From positions 246,268-276,144 of the forward strand of contig NW_003129862.1 of the NCBI RefSeq assembly GCF_000003605.2: a DNA stretch of 29,877 nucleotides, in the 5' to 3' direction. Below, one piece after another: positions 20,728 to 29,877 of this stretch. The stretch's first letter is position 1, and every line of letters starts with the position of its first letter. This DNA is from Saccoglossus kowalevskii (lineage: Eukaryota; Hemichordata; Enteropneusta; Harrimaniidae). The notes below the pieces were generated by a model. The model worked only from the letters and a program-made list of their open reading frames with translations, was not told the origin of the DNA and did not search any database. A program made the translations under genes and the position numbers.

Positions 20728-22371
20728 AATACTGTTATAATGTTTATGTACTTCGTCGAGAACGAAAAATAATTGCGATACTGATAAACAGCTGTCCTTT
20801 AATCGCTTTAATTGGATATAACATTGACATATAACAATAAATGTATGATTGTTGATGAAAAGTATATCATAAATTTATCCGAAAGTGAAATTAAAGGATT
20901 TGCTTTCTTCCTACTTTTCGTCTATTTCCGGTTATATCGAAATTCAGTGAAAAAAACAGGAAATATTATAACCGCACACACGCTGAACATTTCCGTTTCC
21001 TAGTCGCACAAATGCATGAATTGTTTGTAGGTGTATCATTCCGATCACATGTTTCCACTCTACATCACCTACAACACTCCTAATATTCATTACAAGCATA
21101 TACAATATAAGCTAACAACCTGATAGTTTGTAATATTTGGGATTCGGTTATGGTAGCGTCATCAGCTGATATTGCAAACGGCGCGTTTCCAGTTTCTTGA
21201 ACCACCCCACATTGTTACGAGTGGGAAAACCTTGGGGTGGAGGATGAATAAATCGCCCACAACTTGGAAAGATAACGATAAAATTCTATATGCTAATACA
21301 TGAGCCGCAGCATGCGTTAAGTTATACATATATTACCATCTATATCTATCCAGAATTTTAATGGCTACTTTTAAGTTACAATACGTTTTTATTTGATATA
21401 TCACATGATATGATAGTTGAGCATTTTCTGCACAAATAATGATGAACTCAGGCATTTGCGTCGTCGTTTCCCTATATATGCAAATTAGCATATTGTTTAT
21501 CCATTGGAGGACATCACAAACAATCTGCAATTTCTTGCCTGCAAGGTTGTGGGCAAACGTTTGGCTCTATGTAATCCATGATATATATATATATGTGGGT
21601 TAGACCTATTACACATTTCGTACATTTTAATGAAAAACACTTTTAATATGATGTTAGGTAATATTGGACAATATTGCAGCTTCCACTGCTATTTGTTGTA
21701 CCCACTGCTATAACTGGGCTACATGTTATAATGAATCTACCATTACCGAGTACATTAAACAAAACATATTAGTCAGGGCTGGACGTACGCGAATATAAAC
21801 AACTGAATAAATAAAGCGGCTCGTTGTTTGTTATATATATTGTTATTCTTTCTGTTAAATGGTAGTGGTTGATACAGTCTTTTATTGTGTATTGTCAGAA
21901 CAATGACATAATAATCAGAACAGAATGATCAAATCGCATATTTAAAGGTCGGGGTTGAAAGATCGTATTTATCTTGTAACAATGCGTGAGCATATACTCT
22001 AGAGGTATATCTAAGGTCACTTTGACTTGTATCACTGGAAAGCAGTGTGAAGCTAGTAAGTACGCTATAACAACATGCAGTAAAAGCTGGCACATAATGT
22101 CGTAAAACAGCGTTTGTTTGTATTTATTTTTCTCTACGCAGTTATGGTCTGATACAAATCATAAAACGGGTAATTGCTGGTATTAATATTTAAATAAAAC
22201 ATTCAATTATATAACACTTATATGCTCGCTATTTTGGGAGAAAAGACGCTGCCCTACTATTCGATCAATATTTGACATTTTACTAAATCGGCTGCAGTCA
22301 ATTCAAAAAACAACATTAGATAAATAGCTTTCCAGTAACTGTCCAGCCCAGATCGCTAACGTCCTTCACTC
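20728..22371. other. Intergenic stretch, no gene recognised
   Basis: AT-rich, with short open frames only. It holds a small hairpin (CCACCCCA 21203-21210 with TGGGGTGG about 25 bp on), a short AT run near 21582-21595 and, at about 22040-22098, an inverted diverged relic of the 30-bp repeat found at 23481. Confidence 0.55.
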
Positions 22372-22865
22372 ATTGCAAATTCAAATTTATTTTTTCGTGA
22401 GATAATATAATATCAATCGAGAAACAAATAACAGTAGATTAAGTCACCATATTGCACAATCTATTGCCACTCTCTTACCACGCTCGGGTGATCTCGTGTT
22501 TAATCCAACTAATGCAATCTTTGTATTTGTGTTTATGTTTACTCAAACCGTAACAGCTATTGCAAAGTCATATTTATTTTCTCATATGATATATCAATCG
22601 AAAGTAAAATATGCATAGATTAAAAATACGTAATTTGTGACATAAATAAGATTGATACATTTTTGAAAAAGTAAATATGATGTTGAAATGGTCGAATATA
22701 CGCGATATCAAGATTATTTGACCGAAAACGTCACAAATTAGCAAGGTTCAGGGAAAAATTGGAGAGCGGAGGCGTGTTGTGTGATTAACATATTTTAAAT
22801 CTACTGTTATATTTCTCCCCGAGTCGATTGATATATCACATGGGAAAGTGTTTTTAATGACTGCA
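22372..22865. repeat. Degenerate repeat in three copies, one inverted
   Basis: Copies of about 65-70 bp at 22372-22442 and 22559-22625 (plus) and 22794-22865 (minus). They share ATTGCAAA..CA.ATTTATTTT at the start, ATATCAATCGA in the middle and (AACAGT)AGATTAA at the end. The third copy keeps ATATATCAATCGA and AACAGTAGATTTAA. Spacing is irregular, which fits a dispersed element inserting locally better than a tandem array. Confidence 0.7.
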
Positions 22866-23480
22866 GTAGTTGTTAAAAACATAAATATATACAAAGATTT
22901 GGGCGTGGCTACGGATGTTGAAGAGTACTTTTTTTTAATGATATATCACATTACAAGATAAATTAATTTTTGAAATGTCAGCAGCTGATTTAAATAAATA
23001 TATTATCGAATTTTGTTTAAATGTTGAATATTGGCCAAGTTTATGGCGTCATTACAAGCTGACACATTTTAGTATTTTATCGGTTGATGTTAAATATTGA
23101 AAAATAATAAAATTACTGCTACCGATTTGATTAAATTTGTTTGTTTTTGCACAATCTGAAATATTGACTGTGTTTAGAGCGTAAGGTACATAGTGGCAAT
23201 GTGTGGTTTTGCGCTGGAGTGTGATATATTAATAATTTATTTGTTTTTTGTATTATGATTGCTTTATAAGATGTGTAACTAACCTTAATTTTAGAAGGAC
23301 TTCAACAGGTTTAACACGAACAAGAATACGATAAATTAGTAAAGTTTATTTTAACATAACTGTTTTCAAACTGCATGGTTAAACAACAAAGTAAATTAGC
23401 AAGATACATTAATGTTATGATTTGAGCCATACTATTAATTATTGTGCAGCAAAAAAAAAGAAAAACGAAACAAACCATGA

Positions 23481-23868
23481 AGTTATTGCGTGCCAGCTTC
23501 TATTGCATGAAGTCAAACCGTGCCAGCATCTATCGCATGAAGTTATTGCGTGCCAGCTTCTATTGCATGAAGTTATTGCGTGCCAGCTTATATTACATTC
23601 AGTTATTGCGTGCCAGCTTCTGTTGCATGAAGTTATTGCGTGCCAGCTTATATTACATTCAGTTATTGCGTGCCAGCTTCTATTGCATGAAGTTATTGCG
23701 TGCCAGCTTCTATTGCATGAAGTTATTGCGTGCCAGCTTATATTACATTCAGTTATTGCGTGCCAGCTTCTATTGCATGAAGTTATTGCGTGCCAGCTTC
23801 TGTTGCATGAAGTTATTGCGTGCCAGCTTCTATTGCATGAAGTTATTGCGTGCCAGCTTTATATTGTC
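23481..23868 (+). repeat. 30-bp minisatellite, 12 full copies plus a partial one
   Basis: Units start every 30 bp from 23481 to 23811, and a partial unit begins at 23841. Two main variants are interspersed: one ends CTTCTATTGCATGA, the other CTTATATTACATTC; all but one begin AGTTATTGCGTGCCAGC. The period is a multiple of three and the unit lacks stops in two plus frames and one minus frame, which explains the 160- and 178-codon open frames over the array. No splice link or start context supports a protein. The array ends 75 bp before the P450 start codon. Confidence 0.97.
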
Positions 23869-23943
23869 TTCGGTGTATATTCAATGCCATGTTGCGTGTG
23901 GTAATCGTCTATTAGTCGTATATGCATTGTTCCGGGTTGATAT

Positions 23944-26900
23944 ATGCCCAATTTCAAAATGGTCGTGTTTGAAAAGTTGACTACAATGCTGCAGGATTTA
24001 TTCGATATTCAAATGATCTTAGTGACTGTGGTCGTCTTTATATGTATATATTGGATGATACAACGTCTACAAAACACAAAACATACTAATCTTCCGCCGG
24101 GTCCTCGAGGCCTTCTGTTAATTCAAAATCTGATTGGTTTAGCCAATCCGACCACCTTTCAGACACTACGCAGCCTGGCTGGTAAATACGGTGATGTATT
24201 TTCCTTGTATCTTGGTCAACAACTCATTGTCGTGCTGAATAGCTATGAGACGATACACGAAGCCCTGGTGAAAAACTCTGACAGCTTTTCAGAAAGACCA
24301 CAGTTGCCTGTCAAATTAGGAACGTTAAATACCGGTAAGATTTGTATTTACAGTGTAAGTTGATTCGTAATTACTTAAGCTGATTGGTGGCAAGTATTGA
24401 TTATTTCATGTATCGTGTATATACACCACAAAACTATTTTCCAACACCAACCTTAATTATTTTATGAAATGTAAAATGAACTCGACTCAGCACTATCTGG
24501 CGTCACAGCTATATGTAGTTCTTTTAAAGGTCCTTAATTTATATTTACATTCGAAAACACACGTGTTCATGACGTCACTGAAAATTCGAGTCGTGTTATG
24601 GAGCTCTAATTTTCTTCTATGTGCAAAATTGTAGTCGGATAAGCGTTTTTGTTTGTAATATCATACATATATTGCCTGTTCATGGCTACGATACAGGGGT
24701 TTCAAACGATAAATTGTGTAGTTTTAACACCATTTACCCGAGAACGACATACACGCATATTCAGAGTGTATAACCACGTGGCCACAAATAAACCGACTAT
24801 AATAATTTAATAGTCTTAAATATACATAAATAGCAAATTATGCCTTCATTTGAAAAAAAAAACTGTCCTTTATCCGGCACAGAGAGTCGTGCAAAGATAA
24901 AACTATAATATTTGGGGTAAAACACTCATAGCAAAACCATAGCATAGTATTACTATATTACTAGTTACTGTCTCATTAAGGATTCAGTACATTTTTTTTT
25001 TGGCAAAAATTAAACAATTATTTTTAGAATTTTATTTATATCTATCAATTTTCGATGAACATTTCATGGCGATATCATGCGTATATACGTAAAACAGACA
25101 AAATTAACAAACCGCATTATATTATGACTAAATTAGCATATTTGCATGTATTTCATATAATTAATAAATCACACAGCAAAATGTGAAATATTTTTAGAAT
25201 ATCCTTAACGGACGTCAAAACACCATTTAAAAAAATATTGCAGCAACTCCACAATTTATCCATGGATAAGTGACATTGTGTCTATCTTTGTTTTAATTCT
25301 GACATCAAAATAATCAAATGAGAACTGTTTAGTGGACATTCATCATATTTATTTAGCACACTTCCCTACTTCGTTAGATCCTCTTCACAGAGGCTTTGTA
25401 TAATCAGGCATACGACGATATACCATTAGCTGCTGTACATGTGTTTCTTGTTATTGTTTTGATGAGTCGAGCAATCTTTGTTGTAAGGGCCTCAAATTCA
25501 GTACAGATGACGGGGAACTGGGAGCTCTTAATGATTGTTCTTGAAAGTCAGCTTGATTTGACCTTTTTTGACATTCTCTATCCCGGTGTCTGATGTTTGC
25601 AGCTGGTGTACGATTGCCACTCTTGTCTGAATCAAATACATTAATGGAGTGGTTGTTCTATTCTTTAACATTCTGAATTTGAGAGATTGGTGTAGGGGCA
25701 TTAACCCTTGTGAAATCAAGGCAGTCAAGGTTAGGGTACTCATCAGGGGGTGTTTTATATCGTCTTGAAAACAATTTGTGTATATTCTTCATTGGTGTAT
25801 TTGTTTTCAAACATTAAATCCAATTGCTCCACCAATATTTGTAAACATTTCTGTTATATACCATTATATATAATTTGTACATGTCAAAACAATGTATACA
25901 GATTTAGATTAGCCTTGTTTGACCTTGTTTTTGAAAATTTGGAAGTCAAAGAGGTGAAAGAAAGATGTTTTTCAGATGAGTCCAATGATGTTACTAACCT
26001 AAACTGACTTCTCAGTGCTAAGTCTCATGGGAATTATGCAAATATCCTTAATAAATCCTGTTTATATCAATGTCTACAATATCAATAATTATGTGTAATA
26101 CAAATTAAATGGCGCCCTCAATAATCAAACTTTACTTAGCTCACAAATATAGTGTCAACAAATACAACACAACAGCCTCATTTGCATAATCAACCTCAGA
26201 TTTGTGATGAACAATGAACTCTGTAAAGTAATCGAGGGACCAACCTTTGCACACAAATAGAACAGTTAACTTTAAATTGTTAAAATGTACGCTAAATTTA
26301 TCAATTTAATGTTTAAAAATAATGACAACTACAACTCCGTAAAACATTCGTACCCAGTGCTGGTGTTCGAAAAAGCCTGAAAAAAATAATGATTTTATTT
26401 AATGCCAAACTTAGTTTAGATTATTATTGGGGGAGGTATGTTCTGTAAAGTATCTGATTTGTAATTTTTGATTAATGGGTGTGTTTTTTTCATTCTAGTT
26501 TTAATAAGTTTACGAGGGGATTCTCCATAATAGCGTTTGAGATAGTGTTATTGAAGGGACATGTTTTGAAATACATACAATTGATAGTACTTGACATCCC
26601 TGTGATCGAAATGGTTAGGCTGGGACAAAAAGGTCTCAACATCTTTCAAGAAATGGTACTATGATGCGTCTTTTTATAGCCTTTTAAGCCCTCAAACGCG
26701 CCTAGCGTTATAATCAATTGTAAACTGGGTAATTCGTGAAAATAAAATAAAAAATAAAAGTATCAAACACGAATACAAGAAATGTATTTCTCTTTCTTGC
26801 GTTCTCGCATTAGAGTGAAAGTGGCCAGTCTCGCTAGTGTTTATACTCATATATACCAACTCTAAATAGTTCGCCCCTGCACAATAGTTACCAAGTTGTT

Positions 26901-28784
26901 GCAACTAGCAAATATATGTACCACCGCACTAGATACAACGATAGTATTGAACAAAATATAGACAATATAGACTTCTTTCATGTATTGAATATTTCATGCA
27001 CATTTGCACTGCTTTTGAGTATGAAAACATTGGAACACTGTTATAGTGATCGTGCAATTGACATTTTAGATGAATATAGTTTTTGGTTTAAATTGAAAAA
27101 TATCAACATATCATCGTTATGTTCAATAACATGTATTTGACAGGATTGCTCGATAGTTGAATGAAGGTTAAACTGAATCAGAAAGGTAATTTATGTTGTG
27201 CTTATTCATTTCTTTTACTTGTAGGGGTGGTATTGGCGAATGGGAAGCCCTGGAAATTCAAACGTAAAATGTTCATCAGTGCATTGCGTACATTTGGAAT
27301 GGGCAAGTCGGTAATGCAGGAAAGAATCTTAGACGAAGTTCAACATCTTCTGATCGAGTTTGAAGACCACCATGGTGGACCATTTGATCCTATAGCTCAC
27401 GTGACCAATTCTGTATACAATGTAATTTGCTCTATTACAATTGGTGAGCGGTTTGATTACACTGATGAACGTTTTGTGAAATGTATGAATTGTCTCGACA
27501 CTTTGTTCAACCTCGCTCCTACATATTTCGGGATAGGTTTTCTGTTTCCCGGTTCTGGCCGACTGTTAGATATATTCTTGGGACCAAAACAAACTCGGAA
27601 CAACACCCTAATTTATGAACTCATTGAACCATTCATCAAAGAACACGATCAGACATATGATCCAAATAATCTAAGAGATTTAATTGATGCATTTTTGAAG
27701 ATGGAAAAAGAATGGAATCAACAATACCCCAATGAGAGTATGGGAGATCGTGGATTAAACTTCAAGTATTATCAAATATACGGTCTAATTCTTGACACAT
27801 TTGGCGCTGGAACAGAAACAACAACTACAACATTGTTGTGGGGGTTGCTGTTCCTTGTGAAAAACCCGAACGTGCAGTCAAAAATCCAAGATGAGTTAGA
27901 TACCATCGTTGGTCGAAATCGTTCTCCAAAAGTATGTGACAAACCAAATCTACCCTATACCGAAGCCACGATTACTGAAATACTTCGAATGGCGAGTACA
28001 GTTCCGCTGTCTATTCCGCGATGGACTGCATGTGATACAACTGTTTCTGGTTACGACATTCCTAAAGATACTTTTGTGTGGCCTAACATATATAGTGTAT
28101 TGCACGATCCAATCCGGTGGTCTAATCCGGATCAGTTCAACCCAGACAGGTTTCTGGATTCACATGGTAAATTCGTCAGACCTGATGTATTCATTCCATT
28201 TGGTTCAGGTGAGTGAATTTTAATAATGCAATATTAACCAAGTATACTTGGCTACTTCAACATAAAACTCAAATTATCACGTACGTAACGCCAATAATTT
28301 TTTCGTCTTCGTAATGTAGTGTTTTTGTGTGTTGTCCATGATCTCATTAGGCGTGGATCACTGTTTCTATTGAATGAAAATCCCTACGGATAGTTTATCC
28401 GTAACAACCCAACATGAGGAACATTTCTGGGATTTCGTTTTAAAAAGTAAAAAAACACCCTAAGCTTCACACATTATATACTATATCGTCTATTCAATAA
28501 ATAAATAATTTCTCAGCATTGATATATCATTGGTAACTGTAGAGGAAACATCTAGAGCCTGCTTTGTCACTTTACTCCTTTCCAATCTATATTTTTTATT
28601 TATAGGTTCTCGTGTTTGTTTGGGGGAGCAACTCGCAAAAATGAAGTTATTTCTCATACTATCGTCTATTGTGCAGAAATATAATTTGGTGATAGACGAG
28701 AAATATCCTTTACCGCCGATAGAGGCCAGGATGCACCTGACATTGCAGCCGCCGAGATACAAACTGCGGGCAATTAAGCGATAA
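23944..28784 (+). CDS. Cytochrome P450, CYP2 clan, complete three-exon gene
   Basis: Haem-thiolate monooxygenase. Exons 23944-24334, 27225-28208 and 28606-28784, with both introns phase 1 and GT..AG (2890 and 397 bp), give 517 residues, normal for a microsomal P450. It has an N-terminal membrane anchor (MILVTVVVFICIYWMI, about residues 24-39), the proline hinge LPPGPRG, helix C WKFKR (W140), helix I FGAGTETTTT (about 323-332), ExxR at 381-384, FNPDRF at about 435-440, and the haem loop FGSGSRVCLG with Cys463. The loop is split by the second intron between FGSG and SRVC. Ends QPPRYKLRAIKR-stop. In-frame alternative starts are at 23959 and 23986. The ER membrane location follows from the anchor. 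Family below the CYP2 clan, and substrate, cannot be read from the sequence. Confidence 0.96.
25454..25862 (-). pseudogene. Decayed antisense coding relic in P450 intron 1
   Basis: On the minus strand two adjoining frames read like protein. The first (about 25862-25758) includes VEQLDLMFENKYTNEEYTQ; a shift near 25760 leads to RYKTPPDEYPNLDCLDFTRV and APTPISQIQN. A TAG at 25660-25658 interrupts, and a further open stretch to 25454 begins with HSINVF. The PTPISQI...N.SINVF spacing recalls a protein carried by some self-synthesising DNA transposons with a B-type polymerase; this is a recollection of low certainty. Frameshifted, with a stop and no start, so not functional as read. Confidence 0.4.
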
Positions 28785-29787
28785 AAGCATGTTTTTTTGC
28801 GTGAAAGTTTCAAACGTAAAATTGTTCCTTGTTACACGTGTCGTGTATGTTAAACAAACTATTGTTTATTTGACATTGCAATTACCCGATCTTTGTTAAA
28901 TCATCTAAAAATCCTTGAAGTGAACAATTTGCAGGTTTCTGGAACATGTCAGATTTATCCGCCATTGTGTCGTCCTCGTTCGCAGTTGATTGTTATAAAA
29001 CAACTATGACAACCCTCCAAGTATCCATTTGATTTAATTCCAAGTGTTTACAGGTGAACGTTCGACGGTGTCTGTAGCGTTATTGACGTAGTCGACAAAA
29101 CATATAAAGCGTACTTGAAGCCCGTAAATTGTATAAGTATGACGTTCAGTGTTGGTCCTATGCTCGATGTATGCTTGATGGACTATCGACGTAAAATCGA
29201 CTCTTTATCCAGTATGATGTTATTGGAGTTTAATATACGAATATCAATAATGAAATTCGGAATTATGTTCTGGACGAATACATTCATTGAACCATTTTAA
29301 ATATAAAATAAATATAGAATACCGGTATATGGTTAGTAAAACTATATAATTACAATATTTAAGCACTTAGCTAGAATGAGAAAGAGAGTTTGTAATGACC
29401 TCATACATTACTTGGTAAATTGTCAAGGCAATATCATTAGTTCATGTACCTTATAATCATTGTAAATGGTTAGACATTATATTGAAACCGGAAAGCAAAT
29501 AAATAATTACACAAATTTGACAAAAGAGAACAAATTGATAATTATAATGGGAAATAAAAACATTGCAATGAATATTTCATTGGCCAAATTTATAAAAACA
29601 AACATGTTGTCGACATAGCATACTCATTGTACGTTTAAACTTTAAATAAGACCGCATCACCCCGTAGTAGGAGCATAATTGTAAATGTAATGTACTTTCG
29701 TGTGTTTAATTTTGTAATTTGTTTTCACTTTTTATTGTTAATCATTTTTTATTGTCTTTAGTTTTTAGTGATCTTACTGTACATTCC

Positions 29788-29792
<5 letters not shown>
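28785..29792. other. 3' flank of the P450 gene, no further gene recognised
   Basis: AT-rich flank. Candidate polyA signals are AATAAA at 29307-29312 and another near 29500; the first would give a 3' UTR of about 550 nt. No exon-like sequence was seen on either strand. Confidence 0.5.
29307..29312 (+). terminator. Candidate polyA signal of the P450 gene
   Basis: First AATAAA noted after the stop codon, 523 nt downstream, in the gene's orientation. In AT-rich DNA the match alone is weak. Confidence 0.35.

Positions 29793-29877
<85 letters not shown>
29793..29877 (+). repeat. (AT)n microsatellite reaching the window end
   Basis: Uninterrupted AT dinucleotides over 85 bp to the last base, so the full length is unknown. 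Such tracts often break assemblies. Confidence 0.97.

Noticed and set aside
21203-21242. CCACCCCA / TGGGGTGG hairpin
   Set aside because: An 8-bp stem with a long loop and no further support.
23422-23980. Two overlapping open frames of 160 and 178 codons with 10-residue repeats
   Set aside because: They arise because the 30-bp repeat is a multiple of three and its unit lacks stops in several frames. No start context, splice link or family supports a protein.
24335-24363. P450 exon 1 extending to the stop after KICIYSVS
   Set aside because: Read-through past the donor G|GTAAGA; the family sequence continues in exon 2.
27161-27224. P450 exon 2 starting at an upstream ATG
   Set aside because: The first 21 codons are intron read-through. 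The acceptor TTACTTGTAG at 27224 joins exon 1 in frame and completes a normal P450.
28490-28813. 107-codon minus frame over the last P450 exon
   Set aside because: Antisense shadow of the real exon; no family similarity.

Overview
This is a eukaryotic nuclear window, strongly AT-rich, with split genes, GT..AG introns, LTR-retrotransposon remains, inverted-repeat elements and minisatellites. The secreted multidomain protein, the CYP2-clan P450 and the Ty3/Gypsy pol relic together suggest a marine invertebrate (a mollusc or other lophotrochozoan, or an invertebrate deuterostome). The sequence alone does not settle the phylum.

Layout. 1-2270: no gene recognised; contains an exact 20-bp-period, CpG-rich minisatellite (1551-1830). 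2272-10975, minus strand: one complete gene with TATA box, a short 5' UTR exon, 16 coding exons, stop and polyA signal. Spliced by eye it encodes 763 residues: signal peptide, TSP1, WSC-like module, a Cys-rich module I cannot name, somatomedin B, VWD-C8-TIL, C-type lectin. All module boundaries fall on phase-1 introns, the mark of exon shuffling. 10976-14947: intergenic, with small repeats and a segment of different composition. 14948-about 18220: decayed Ty3/Gypsy element in minus orientation with a 3' LTR, polypurine tract and broken RT, RNase H and integrase; the integrase lacks the stretch that should carry the third catalytic acid. 18604-20730: three further mobile-type structures, namely a short element with 28-bp terminal inverted repeats next to a perfect 26-bp palindrome, a 430-bp solo LTR with 5-bp target duplications, and a second inverted-repeat element. 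20730-23480: no gene; contains a triplicated degenerate repeat. 23481-23868: 30-bp-period minisatellite ending 75 bp before a P450 gene. 23944-28784, plus strand: complete three-exon CYP2-clan P450 of 517 residues, whose large first intron carries an antisense decayed coding relic. 28785-29877: intergenic, ending in an (AT)n run that reaches the window edge.

The two genes are on opposite strands about 13 kb apart and nothing indicates that they act together. The most unusual item is the secreted mosaic lectin: its parts are known, but I do not recognise this order, and one of its modules has no family I can name. Adhesive, mucus or immune roles are possible but are inference.
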